Positions 1-9,744 of a DNA stretch of 64,000 nucleotides are shown in pieces. Each line of letters begins with the position of its first letter. Positions within the stretch are counted from its first letter, which is position 1. Made by a program: the position numbers and the translations under genes. The stretch spans positions 1 through 64,000 of the forward strand of contig JAGPFE010000009.1 of NCBI GenBank assembly GCA_018056705.1, given 5' to 3'. Under the pieces are notes generated by a model. That model had not been told where the DNA came from. It saw only the letters and a list, made by a program, of their open reading frames with translations, and searched no databases. Source of the DNA: Candidatus Hydrogenedentota bacterium. GTDB lineage: Bacteria; Hydrogenedentota; Hydrogenedentia; Hydrogenedentales; CAITNO01.

Positions 1-50
1 TCACTTCTACGCCATACATTCACACGTGATCTGTTCCTTTAACCTGCTCT

Positions 51-140
51 CTGTCATTTCACCCTCCACACTGTCATTTCACCCCCACACTGTCATTTCA
101 CCCCCACACTGTCATTTCGAGCGCAGCGAGAAATCTTCTC
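51..140. repeat. short tandem repeats ending in a REP-like element
   Basis: The word CTGTCATTTCACCC(C)CACA recurs about every 20 bases starting near 51, 71, 90 and 110. The last copy becomes the 30-base element GTCATTTCGA...AGAAATCTTCTC (111-140). That element belongs to the dispersed family also found at 11.8-12.5 kb and 27.4-27.7 kb. Bases 1-325 otherwise contain no convincing gene; the small ORFs there arise from the repeat itself. Confidence 0.75.
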
Positions 141-235
141 CCCCGCGCTCCAGACCATTCCTTCTATTCCGGATTCATGCTCGCGCGCTTCTTTTTCAAC
201 GTTCGTGTCACCACAAAACCTACCCTTGACTCACA

Positions 236-265
236 TTGTCCCGGACCTCCCCGGAGCGTTAAAAT
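236..265 (+). promoter_or_regulatory. putative sigma70 promoter of the cyclophilin gene
   Basis: TTGTCC (236-241) and TAAAAT (260-265) are separated by 18 bases, about 60 bases upstream of the cyclophilin start. A strong ribosome-binding site, AAGGAGG, lies at 313-319. The -35 match is moderate. Confidence 0.4.
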
Positions 266-325
266 TGACCCCCAAAGGGGAAGGGGCAACGCGCGGGGAG
301 TCGATAAAACGCAAGGAGGAACACG

Positions 326-1123
326 ATGAACGGAAGACGCCCTTGGAAATGGCTGGCAGGCGCGACGGTGCTGGTCGGCCTGCTGGGAGTATGGTCAGCT
401 TATGCCCGGCCGGTTCAGGATCATCAGTCCACACTGGAAGCGCGAGAATTCATGAGACAGAAACTGGCCCAGGCCCCCGACGCGGCGGCACAGGCCCCCG
501 ATAAAACCCCGCCGCCCGCGGCCCCGAATGCCGCCCAGGCGCAACCCCAACCCCCAAAGGAGCAACCCGTGAACCAGGAAGCCAACGTGGAACAATGGCC
601 CGAAACCGCCCCGGACGTTTTCAAGGTGAAGTTTACCTGTACCAACGGCGAGTTCGTGATCGAATGCCACAAGGACTGGGCGCCCCTTGGCGCGGAACGC
701 TTCTACCGCCTGGTCCGGGAAGGATTCTATGACAACGCCGCCTTTTTCCGGGTAGTGCCCGGCTTCGTGGTGCAGTTCGGCCTGGCCGCCGATCCCGCCG
801 TGACCAACAAGTGGCGCAACAAGCGGATTCAGGACGATCCCGTCACGCAGAGCAACCGCGAGGCCTATATCAGTTTCGCGAGCGCGGGCCCGAACACCCG
901 AACCACCCAGGTGTTCATTAACCTCGCGGACAACTCCCGGCTCGACGGCATGGGCTTCGCGCCCTTCGGCAAGGTGATTTCGGGCATGGAAGTGGTCAAG
1001 GCCATCAATTCCCGCTACCGCGAACAGCCCAACCAGGGCATGATCACCATGGAGGGCAACGCGTACCTCGAAAAGAATTTCCCCGGCCTGGACTACATCC
1101 GCAAGGCTGCCCTCGTAAAGTAA
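326..1123 (+). CDS. secreted cyclophilin-type peptidyl-prolyl cis-trans isomerase
   Basis: 265 residues. An N-terminal hydrophobic segment (about residues 10-27, ending SAYA) looks like a signal peptide or anchor. It is followed by an Ala/Pro/Gln-rich linker to about residue 95 and then one cyclophilin domain. Family hallmarks are visible: a FYRLVREGFYD block, an AAFFRVVPGFVVQFG stretch (the FHRv...f.iQgG region), ISFAsAGPNTrTTQVFINL, and FAPFGKVISGMEVV. These are the positions that form the prolyl isomerase active site. It should act in the periplasm or envelope on proline-containing folding substrates. The ATG at 326 has AAGGAGG six bases upstream. It is monocistronic, facing the nrf genes across a bidirectional terminator. 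Confidence 0.9.
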   Translation: MNGRRPWKWLAGATVLVGLLGVWSAYARPVQDHQSTLEAREFMRQKLAQAPDAAAQAPDKTPPPAAPNAAQAQPQPPKEQPVNQEANVEQWPETAPDVFKVKFTCTNGEFVIECHKDWAPLGAERFYRLVREGFYDNAAFFRVVPGFVVQFGLAADPAVTNKWRNKRIQDDPVTQSNREAYISFASAGPNTRTTQVFINLADNSRLDGMGFAPFGKVISGMEVVKAINSRYREQPNQGMITMEGNAYLEKNFPGLDYIRKAALVK

Positions 1124-1130
1124 CTTCCGA

Positions 1131-1178
1131 AAAAAAACGGCCGGCGGTCCGTTTCCGGGCAGCCGGCTGATTTTTTTT
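1131..1178. terminator. bidirectional rho-independent terminator
   Basis: An A-run (1131-1137), a GCCGGC stem (1140-1145 with 1162-1167) and a T-run (1171-1178) lie between the convergent cyclophilin and nrfA genes. It can terminate both strands. Confidence 0.8.
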
Positions 1179-1197
1179 GAAGTACGGGGGATCCTAT

Positions 1198-2682
1198 TCA
1201 GGTCTGTCCTGCGGGCGTGGGGGCCGTGGAACCGTCGCCCCCGGCGGCGGGAGAGGGGGATGTTGCCGTGGACGGCGTGGAGGGAGCCGATGTCTCGGAC
1301 TTCTGTCCCGCGAGGGCCATTTGTCCCTGCCGCAGGTGATCCAGGGCCAGGAAAAGAATCCGGGCCGCCTCCTGGTCGGCGTGGAAGCCCGTGGAATTCT
1401 CGGCTTCCACGAAGTCAAGCAGGAAAGTCGCCCGGCGCTGCTCCATCTGGGCCGCGGTCAGCGTGGCTTCGTCCGCCCCGGCAGCCTTGGCCGCCTTGAT
1501 GCTGTCGATCAGCGTCATCAGGGCGTCCATGGTCGTTTCGCGCATGGAATGGGTTTTTTCCTGGATACGTTCCGCCCGCGCGAGCAGTTCGTTTTCCGGG
1601 ACCTTGTGACACGTCTGGCAGGCGTTGTTGATGTTCAGCAGCGGGCTGCGCACGTGGTGATCGCTGATCTTCATGGCGCCCACCCGCATGTAGGGCATGT
1701 GACAGTCGGCGCAGGCCACGCCCGCCCGGGCGTGGGTTCCCTGGTTCCACATCTCGAACTCGGGGTGCTGGGTCTTCAGCATGGGCGCGCCGGTTTCTTC
1801 GTGGGTCCAGTCCTTGAATCCCAGTTCATCGTAATACGCCAGGATCTGGTCGGCCTGCAGGCCCTTGAACCAGGGATACACCAGCCGCTTGTCCTCGGGA
1901 CGGAAGTAGTATTCCACGTGGCACTGCCCGCACACGAAGGAACGCATTTCCTGGCGCGTGGCCATGGTGTTCGGATCGTAATTTTCGATGCCTTTCGCGA
2001 ATTTCATGTAGTTGCGGATGCCCTCCAGGAATCCCGGGCGGGTGACCCGCAACTGCATGGTTTTCGGATCGTGGCAGTCAATGCACGACACCGGGTGACT
2101 CACCAGTTTCCGGGCTTCCGCGTAGGGCATTTTGCATACCTCGGCAAACCCCTTCATGAGGTCGCCGTTCCCCGCTTTCTTGTAGGGCACGTAGACCGAG
2201 GCGTGGCATTGGAGACAATTGCCGAACTGGGGTTTTTTATGCCGCTGGGTGTAGGTCTGGTCTTCCAGCATGTAGGCGTGACCCCGCTCTTCCCGGAAAT
2301 CAATGGCGAACGCGTAGCCCGCCCACATCCGTTTCAGCCGGGGATCCAGTTCAATCTTTGACTGGGACACCACCATCCGGGGGTCGTAGGGGTCGGGCGT
2401 GTGAGGCAGGGCCTCGCTGCCGCCGAATTTCGTGCGGACCATGTCGGTGGTTTTCAGGTACTGGTCGTACTGCAGCGGGAAATTCTTGCCCCAGATTGCC
2501 GGGTCTTCCGTCTCGTCGTCCAGTTCCACCACCCGGTAAAACGGGTTCTTCGCTTCCTGCTGTTTCTCGAAGATATTGACCAGCAGGGCCGTTACCCCGA
2601 AGGTTACCCCGGCCGCGACGATCGCCGTCACCAGCACGATGACTATCCATTTCGCCGTACTGTTCCGTCCCGCCTCGCTCAT
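1198..2682 (-). CDS. nrfA: ammonia-forming cytochrome c nitrite reductase (NrfA)
   Basis: 494 residues; catalytic subunit of respiratory nitrite ammonification, reducing nitrite to ammonium with six electrons in the periplasm. An N-terminal anchor-like helix (about 12-36) precedes five haem-binding motifs: CLQCH 156-160, CIDCH 200-204, CGQCH 251-255, CADCH 324-328, CQTCH 355-359. The calcium/active-site signature is present: QCHVEYYF right after haem 3 and KTQHPE at 303-308. The first, catalytic haem site is CXXCH rather than the CXXCK of enteric NrfA, a variant known in some NrfA lineages. The Ala/Ser/Thr/Pro-rich tail from about residue 460 is low-complexity and longer than usual. It lies 39 bases downstream of nrfH. 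Confidence 0.93.
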   Translation of the reverse strand: MSEAGRNSTAKWIVIVLVTAIVAAGVTFGVTALLVNIFEKQQEAKNPFYRVVELDDETEDPAIWGKNFPLQYDQYLKTTDMVRTKFGGSEALPHTPDPYDPRMVVSQSKIELDPRLKRMWAGYAFAIDFREERGHAYMLEDQTYTQRHKKPQFGNCLQCHASVYVPYKKAGNGDLMKGFAEVCKMPYAEARKLVSHPVSCIDCHDPKTMQLRVTRPGFLEGIRNYMKFAKGIENYDPNTMATRQEMRSFVCGQCHVEYYFRPEDKRLVYPWFKGLQADQILAYYDELGFKDWTHEETGAPMLKTQHPEFEMWNQGTHARAGVACADCHMPYMRVGAMKISDHHVRSPLLNINNACQTCHKVPENELLARAERIQEKTHSMRETTMDALMTLIDSIKAAKAAGADEATLTAAQMEQRRATFLLDFVEAENSTGFHADQEAARILFLALDHLRQGQMALAGQKSETSAPSTPSTATSPSPAAGGDGSTAPTPAGQT

Positions 2683-2721
2683 GGTCGCTCTCCCGTTTTC
2701 TGGCCGATTGCGCGCACAGGT

Positions 2722-3177
2722 TTATTTCATGTGTCCAACGGTCTCGTGACACCGGATGCAGTCCAGCGCGTCAGGACCGTGCCCAAACCGGTCGATCTGC
2801 TGCACGATCGGCTCGTGGCAATACCGGCAGGCCCCCTCGGTGATCGCTCGGTTCCTTGGGGTGATCTGGATGTTGTCTGGAAAATGTCCCGTGGTGAAAG
2901 CCACGGAGTGATGCCAGCCATTCAGGGCCTTGGTCAGGTACTTGCCGAAAAAGTCGTGGGGGGTATGGCAGTCATTGCACACGGCCACCGCGTGATGGCT
3001 GCCCTTCTGCCACGCGTCCAGGTAATCCCGCATCACGTGGCAGTTCGCGCACACCTCGGGCGCGTTGGACATGTACGAGAATCCTTTCGCGTACACGAAG
3101 GTGTAGGACCCTACTCCTCCTGCGATTCCCGTCATGACCCCCGCAATGATGGTCAGCGGTATGAACAATCTCGACAT
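2722..3177 (-). CDS. nrfH: tetraheme cytochrome c quinol dehydrogenase (NrfH)
   Basis: 151 residues; NapC/NirT/NrfH-family membrane cytochrome that oxidises menaquinol and feeds NrfA. One N-terminal transmembrane helix (about 4-30) is followed by four CXXCH motifs: CANCH 43-47, CNDCH 67-71, CRYCH 117-121, CIRCH 140-144. The size and haem count fit NrfH rather than pentahaem homologues. The ATG at 3177 was chosen because AAGGGAA (complement of 3184-3190) is at proper spacing; an in-frame ATG at 3183 is too close to it. It is first gene of the nrfHA operon, downstream of a sigma70-like promoter and a palindrome. Confidence 0.92.
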   Translation of the reverse strand: MSRLFIPLTIIAGVMTGIAGGVGSYTFVYAKGFSYMSNAPEVCANCHVMRDYLDAWQKGSHHAVAVCNDCHTPHDFFGKYLTKALNGWHHSVAFTTGHFPDNIQITPRNRAITEGACRYCHEPIVQQIDRFGHGPDALDCIRCHETVGHMK

Positions 3178-3204
3178 GATCATTTCCCTTGACCGTGTGC
3201 GGAT

Positions 3205-3233
3205 ATATTATCACAAATCCATGGAAATCGCAA
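3205..3233 (-). promoter_or_regulatory. sigma70-like promoter of nrfHA
   Basis: On the minus strand TTGCGA (3233-3228), a 17-base spacer and TAATAT (3210-3205) precede nrfH by about 28 bases. The predicted start is near 3198, giving a short leader of about 20 bases. Confidence 0.65.
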
Positions 3234-3248
3234 GTTTTTAAATCGGAA

Positions 3249-3263
3249 TTATCACACTGATAA
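3249..3263. promoter_or_regulatory. operator-like palindrome TTATCA-N3-TGATAA
   Basis: A perfect 6-bp inverted repeat with a 3-base centre lies roughly 58 bases upstream of the predicted nrfHA start site, a position typical for an activator. The word TGTGATAAT within it recurs overlapping the -10 region on the same strand. A CRP/FNR-family or other nitrite/NO-responsive regulator is plausible, but the spacing does not match the canonical FNR box. Confidence 0.4.
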
Positions 3264-3308
3264 GAAATCGGTTTACGCTGTTTTTTCAGAACGAGACGAG
3301 AAATGAAC

Positions 3309-4113
3309 TCAGGGAAACACGTTCCCCCGCGCCAGGAGGTAGAGGCCCCGGCCACACAGCGCGAGTCCCAGCACGGTCAGCAATCCCAGCAGGATGCCCC
3401 GGAACACCCGGGGCGGAATGTACCGGTCCAGCAGCGTCCCCAGGGCCAGGCCGACCGCCATCCCCGGCAGGGCAAACACGAGGTTCTTCAACGTGTCCAG
3501 GGTAATCAGCCCAAAGGCGCCATGACTCAGCAGGATCAGGGCGCCGTCAAAGAAAAAACACGCCTGCAGGATGGCGCGGAATGACTCGCGGGGCCAGCGT
3601 TTCAGGTCGCCGTAGATCACCAGGGGCGGTCCGTCCGTGGTATATGCCCCGCCCAGGATTCCCGCGCAGTACCCCACCAGGACGGCGGTCACGCGCGCCC
3701 GCGGCGAATGCCACCCTACCGTTGGACCACCTTCTGGATTCGCTGGATTCGCGGTATTCCCCGCGTCGTTGTCCGGCCCGTGCCGCAGGCTGAAACCAAC
3801 GTATCCCAGGAGCAGCAATCCCAGCGCGCCAAGGATGGGAGCTTCCGGCAGCAGGCGTAATCCCATGGCTCCCGTGGGCACGCCAACCGCGCATCCCGCC
3901 ATCAGCCACAGGGCCTCGCGCCACCGCATCCCCCGGCGGTTCTGCCAGAATACCAGCACGGTTACCGATGCCCCCGCCAGGGCCATGAGCGGCGCGGCGT
4001 GCCGCGGTCCAAGCACCATGGCCAGTACCGGCATGGCCACCAGCGCCGAGCCGAATCCGGCGATGGCCTGCACGCCCGCGCCAAGGGCGAAGGCGCACGC
4101 GATCAGCAGGCCC

Positions 4114-4121
<8 letters not shown>
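3309..4121 (-). CDS. TauE/SafE family membrane permease
   Basis: 270 residues with about seven to eight hydrophobic helices and the family features GAGVQAIAGFGSALVAMPVLA near the N terminus and GILGGAYTTDGPPLVIY in the second half. These duplicate the G.G.GG...P pattern of TauE/SafE proteins. That family includes transporters for sulfonates, sulfite, sulfoacetate and other organic anions; the substrate here cannot be read. The chosen start ATG (4121) overlaps the stop of the decarboxylase gene by eight bases, so translation is probably coupled. A longer ORF exists upstream, but its extra Arg/Gly-rich residues are read from the decarboxylase gene in another frame. Confidence 0.85.
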
Positions 4122-5568
<1,447 letters not shown>

Positions 5569-5609
5569 GGCGCGTTCCTTTTCCGGGGTTCCACGGCCGG
5601 ATGGATCAC

Positions 5610-5846
5610 TCACGCTCCGGCGGTTTCTCCCCGTTTAAGATAACCCAGCAGGGTCGACCGGATCCACGGCCAGTTGAGCGCGACATGGGCCAGCGCGAGG
5701 GCTATCAGCACGTACCCGCCATTCTCGTGCAGGATTTCGAAAGCCTCGTGGGACAGGGACCCGTGAAACAGCCCCGAGCCCGCCTGGGTCAGAAACGACA
5801 ACGCCAGCAACGGATTGACCACCTTCAGCAGCATGTTGCGATTCAT
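5610..5846 (-). CDS. small DUF4405-like cytochrome b-type membrane protein
   Basis: 78 residues, two hydrophobic helices (about 6-24 and 45-62) with histidines at conserved-looking positions (GLFHGS, ILHENGGY, LAHVALNW). This is the appearance of DUF4405 and related minimal b-haem membrane proteins, which are usually electron-transfer partners. The ATG overlaps the stop of the upstream TPR gene (ATGA at 5843-5846). The longer upstream ORF in this frame is antisense-like read-through and was discarded. Function is inferred from the His pattern only. Confidence 0.6.
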   Translation of the reverse strand: MNRNMLLKVVNPLLALSFLTQAGSGLFHGSLSHEAFEILHENGGYVLIALALAHVALNWPWIRSTLLGYLKRGETAGA

Positions 5847-6676
5847 CGCGCGTTGACCTCCTTGGTGATGATCTCCTGGTGCAGGGCGCGGGCCGCGGCG
5901 GTCAGCCGCTCGCCACCCGCGGCCAGGTATTTTTCCAGCAGGGATCGCGCTGCCCGGGCATTTCCTTCCTGCCATAACAGCCGCGCGAGATACACCGCGG
6001 CGTCGCTGGTGGGACGGGCTTTGACCGAATCGTTCAGCCGTTTCCGGGCATCCTCAAGGTTGCCCAGCGCCAGCAGGGCTCCCCCTTCCACCCCAAGGGC
6101 GACAGCCCGAACAGCCGGGTTCTTTTCCTGCTCCGCGCGGGGCACCGTTTCCCGGGCCCATTTCAAGGCTTCATCGGCCTTTCCCGACTCCAGCAGCAGT
6201 TCCGCGTACGCGAGCAGTTCATAAACACCGGCCTGTCCGCCGTCGGCGAGCGGCTTCAGGATCTCCAGGGCCCTGTCCCGCTGACCCGACTCCACAAGGG
6301 ACTGGATGTACTCCTGCCGGACCGACCGGACCTGCGAGGCTTGGCGGAACCCGATGGCCAGCGCCTCCTCGAAACGACGCGACGCCACCTCGTGCAGCAA
6401 ACTGCCCCGCGCCGCCCGGGCCTCCTTGTGCAACAGCGAAGAGGTGGCGTTGACCGTCAGCCCGCCCGGAATCAGTCGGAACATCGCCCAGAGCAGGGCG
6501 AGCGCCACCACCATGCCCACGAAGGCTCCACCCGCGAGCCGGGCCACGCCATACCGGCCAGGCGCCTCCGGACCGGTTGTGTCCGGCGGCAGGTCTTCCT
6601 GGAATTCCCGAAGTAACCGGGCCCTGAGTGTCGACCACGACGAACCGATGCCGTTCTCCCGCGCGATTTCGTTCAT
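5843..6676 (-). CDS. TPR-containing membrane protein of the O-antigen-ligase operon
   Basis: 277 residues. A short cytoplasmic N terminus, one transmembrane helix at about 48-70 (GGAFVGMVVALALLWAMF), then about 200 residues of alpha-helical repeats with TPR character, for example VYELLAYAELLLESGKADEALKW-type and LLALGNLEDARKRL-type units. Likely a scaffold for a membrane or envelope complex. Its ATG lies inside the stop of the upstream ligase gene (ATGA, 6673-6676), and its own stop overlaps the next start. I do not recognise a specific family. Confidence 0.7.
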   Translation of the reverse strand: MNEIARENGIGSSWSTLRARLLREFQEDLPPDTTGPEAPGRYGVARLAGGAFVGMVVALALLWAMFRLIPGGLTVNATSSLLHKEARAARGSLLHEVASRRFEEALAIGFRQASQVRSVRQEYIQSLVESGQRDRALEILKPLADGGQAGVYELLAYAELLLESGKADEALKWARETVPRAEQEKNPAVRAVALGVEGGALLALGNLEDARKRLNDSVKARPTSDAAVYLARLLWQEGNARAARSLLEKYLAAGGERLTAAARALHQEIITKEVNAR

Positions 6677-9600
6677 GGCGTGCCTCCACCAGGGTTCCCG
6701 GGCCCGCTTTTGCGCTGGCGCGACAGTTCCCCGTATTCCCGGGTGGCCGCGCTGAACAGCCCGGAGCCCTGGGGCAGCGCGGCCAGGGCTTTTTTGTACG
6801 CGGCCAGGGCCTCGTCCAACCGGTTGTTGTCCCGAAGGCATCGCGCCAGGATCAGTAGCGCTTCCCCGTCGCCCGGTACCAGGGTTACGGCCCGCGACGC
6901 GGTCTGCAGGGCCTCGGATTTGCGGTTGAGCCCCGCCAGCGCGGCCGCCCGCCATGCCAGGATACGGCCCTGAAGGCCGTCGGGCATCCCGGAAGCACTG
7001 CCGAGTGCCGCCGCGAGCACCTGGTCCGCCTGTTCAAAGGTTCCCGACTGCGCCAGCGCGCGTCCAAGGGCCAGCTGCTGTTCGGGGGACCGGGCCAGGG
7101 GCGCGGCCAGGGACAGCAGCCACGCCATGGGGTCGCCGGTTAGATTGCCGGGATGGTTCAAGCCGCCGGCCGGGTCGCTTGCCTGTTCGATCGCCTTGAA
7201 CGCGGCGTCGGCGTTCCCCGTGGCCAGTCCGGCGATGACCGGGTGGGCATTTGACGCTGCCTTGGCTGTCGCGCTGATCAGCCGAAGGATTTCCTCCCGC
7301 GTTCCCGGGATGTACCGGGCCATGGCCCAGGCCTCAAGGCGACCGGGTAGGGCCCGCGCGCCGTCCTGGAACAGGGTACGCGCCAGCACGGGATCTTTTC
7401 CCTCGCTCACGAAATACCGGATGCTTTCCTCGTTCGCCGCCAGGAACAGGTCCTGGTTTTCCGGCAGCGCGCGACGCAACAGCGCCCGTCCCTTCAGGAT
7501 GGCGTCCACGATCCTGCCGGCTTGGCCGTTGTCCCCGTACCGAGTGACCACGCGCCAGGTATCCCTGGACTTCGGGTCCAGCTGGATCGATGCCGCGAGG
7601 TATGGCGCGCCGCGATCCGGATCGTTCCAGGCGATCATTTCGCCGGCCAGGGTTGTCAGCACCGCCGCGGGATCCTTGCTTCCGTATTCCAGGGCTTTTT
7701 CGGTGTGATAGGCGAAAAACTCCCGGAGGGACGGAAGGTAACCGCTGATCTGGCTGTTGTTCTGGCCGGTAACCAGGAAGAACAGGGCGGTCCGCCACTG
7801 GGCGTCGTGCACCGCGGGGAAGGGCTCGCAGAGGGCTTCCGCGCGGTTGCCGTACAGCCATGCCCGGTGCGCGAGCGCGCTGCCCTTTGGGAGATTCTGT
7901 TCCCGGTTGACCGCCTGGGCCGCCCAGCCGTTCATGGCCTGGGCGCGCATGCTCCACAGGCGCACGGTCCACGGTTCCAGGCGGATCGCCGCGGCCAGCG
8001 CGCTGTCTGCCTCGGCAAACCGGCTCTGCTGGAGCATCAGCCATCCAAGGCGCTGCGGAAAGGTAGATTCCCACGGAAACCGCGCCATCGCTTCTTTCAG
8101 CGTTCGTTCCAGCTGATCCTGGACCGCGCGCGGCAGGCTGGTGTTTTTCTGCATCTGTTCCACGACGGCCCGGGTGCGCAGGAGGGCCTGGTCACACTGG
8201 TAATCCGTCCAGCAGGTTTTCAGCGCGATCACGGCCAGCGCGGGAAGGGCCAGCCGGGGGATCCGGGTCCATGAGCGTGCCGTGTCCCCGTGGATCGTGG
8301 CGTCCTTGTCGCGCGTTTCCGGTTCCGTTGCCGTCCGGCTGCCGAGCCGCACCCCTTCGGTCATGCCTAGCAGGAGAAAAAAGAAGCCGCCGGTTACCGG
8401 CAGGTGCAGGTTGAAGCCGAACAGGCTGTCCACTGCCATGGCCACCGCGGCCAGCGCCGCGAATCGTCCGAACCGCCGCGTGTCGGCCGAGGGATGCCAC
8501 GCCGCCAGCTGGATGGCCCCGGCCATGTGACGTAACAGCAGCCACAGGTACAGCAACAGGCCGGGCAATCCCAGTTCCACGCCAAACTCCAGGTATTCGT
8601 TGTGCGTGTGGGCGTTGCGCTGGTTCGATCGGGCGTACCATCGTTTTTCGTATTCCTGCCATCGGGAGGGCGCGTGACGGAAATACATCCCCGGGCCGTG
8701 GCCGATGATCGGGTGCTCGCGAATCATCCGCGCGGCACCCTGCCAGCCGTTGACGCGCAACGCGAGGGAGTCCTGGCGTGCCACCCGGCGGGTGAGAGCC
8801 TTGCTGAAGGTGTCGTGGGTCAGGGTCAGCAGCAGCAGCCCCGCCAGTATCGCGCAACCCGCGGCGAGGAAAGCCACCATGACCCTTCGTCGGGGCGCGA
8901 TGATCGACGCGCCCGTCCACAGGACCCAGGCGGCCACGGTCACCGTCAACGCGATGGCGGCCGCGCGCATGCTCGTGGCCCAGAGGTGCCACAGCATCGG
9001 CAGGGCGCACAGCAGGGCAAACCACCTCGTGGGACGCCGGGCGATCAGGCCGACCGCCGCCACAACCCCCGTGATCAGCGCGTGGGCCGCGTAATTCGGG
9101 TTGCCGAAGGTGGCCGGAAGGGCCCGGTATTCCTCCACGTTGCGCGTGGCCCAGGGAAAGGGATCGAGCCCGTACCGCTGGGCCACGGCGTACAGGGCCG
9201 AGCCCGCCAGGGCCAGGATCCACACGCACAGCAGGTTCCATCCTTGGCTGGCGCGGGATACCGCCGCCATCGCCCCCACGCCCAGGATGACCCAGCAGGC
9301 CACCGGCGCGATGGATCGCAGGGAATACAGGGGGTCCAGCGCGCCCAGGGCGGTCCAGCCATGCCAGGCCAGCCAGAGCATGAAACCGATCAGCAGGTCC
9401 GAACGGGGCAGGGGCCCCCGGGTGTACACAAGGATGGACACCGCCAAGGCCGTTATCGCGGTCAGCAGGATCTTGATCGGCGTGGCGGGGTTATTGACGT
9501 AGGGCCACAGCGCCAGTACCACCAGGGGCATCCAGGCCGCAAGCAGCACGCGGATCAGCAACCCCTGCCAGTCGCCGGAAAACCCTGTGCCGGTCGGGGA

Positions 9601-9690
9601 AGACAACTTTCCGGGTGACTCGGCGACGCTTTCAGGTCTGGCGGTCGCCGTCGCACCGGAAACGGATCGCCCCTTTTTCTTTTTCACCAT
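6673..9690 (-). CDS. O-antigen ligase/polymerase (Wzy/WaaL-like) fused to C-terminal TPR repeats
   Basis: 1005 residues. After a Lys/Ser-rich cytoplasmic start, about a dozen transmembrane helices occupy residues 44-445. The large periplasmic loop carries the O-antigen ligase pattern: FGNPNYAAH near 195, EHPIIGHGPGMYF near 325-337 and HTHNEYLEFGVELGLPG at 361-377. Those His/Arg/Glu residues are typical of ligases that transfer undecaprenyl-linked glycans to lipid A core or proteins. Residues about 500-1005 are TPR-like helical repeats, for example SRFAEADSALAAAIRL and NNRLDEALAAYKKAL. It follows hldE by 54 bases, consistent with a role in surface glycan assembly. Acceptor (LPS or protein) is undecided. 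Confidence 0.8.
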   Translation of the reverse strand: MVKKKKGRSVSGATATARPESVAESPGKLSSPTGTGFSGDWQGLLIRVLLAAWMPLVVLALWPYVNNPATPIKILLTAITALAVSILVYTRGPLPRSDLLIGFMLWLAWHGWTALGALDPLYSLRSIAPVACWVILGVGAMAAVSRASQGWNLLCVWILALAGSALYAVAQRYGLDPFPWATRNVEEYRALPATFGNPNYAAHALITGVVAAVGLIARRPTRWFALLCALPMLWHLWATSMRAAAIALTVTVAAWVLWTGASIIAPRRRVMVAFLAAGCAILAGLLLLTLTHDTFSKALTRRVARQDSLALRVNGWQGAARMIREHPIIGHGPGMYFRHAPSRWQEYEKRWYARSNQRNAHTHNEYLEFGVELGLPGLLLYLWLLLRHMAGAIQLAAWHPSADTRRFGRFAALAAVAMAVDSLFGFNLHLPVTGGFFFLLLGMTEGVRLGSRTATEPETRDKDATIHGDTARSWTRIPRLALPALAVIALKTCWTDYQCDQALLRTRAVVEQMQKNTSLPRAVQDQLERTLKEAMARFPWESTFPQRLGWLMLQQSRFAEADSALAAAIRLEPWTVRLWSMRAQAMNGWAAQAVNREQNLPKGSALAHRAWLYGNRAEALCEPFPAVHDAQWRTALFFLVTGQNNSQISGYLPSLREFFAYHTEKALEYGSKDPAAVLTTLAGEMIAWNDPDRGAPYLAASIQLDPKSRDTWRVVTRYGDNGQAGRIVDAILKGRALLRRALPENQDLFLAANEESIRYFVSEGKDPVLARTLFQDGARALPGRLEAWAMARYIPGTREEILRLISATAKAASNAHPVIAGLATGNADAAFKAIEQASDPAGGLNHPGNLTGDPMAWLLSLAAPLARSPEQQLALGRALAQSGTFEQADQVLAAALGSASGMPDGLQGRILAWRAAALAGLNRKSEALQTASRAVTLVPGDGEALLILARCLRDNNRLDEALAAYKKALAALPQGSGLFSAATREYGELSRQRKSGPGNPGGGTP

Positions 9691-9744
9691 GAAACCGTGC
9701 TTTCCATGTTCGCGTCAGCCGGCCTGGCGTGCCGATCCGGTAGA

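Noticed and set aside
1177-2361. 394-residue plus-strand ORF
   Set aside because: It is antisense to nrfA and has a Gly/Arg/His-rich composition typical of shadow frames; nrfA has complete motifs.
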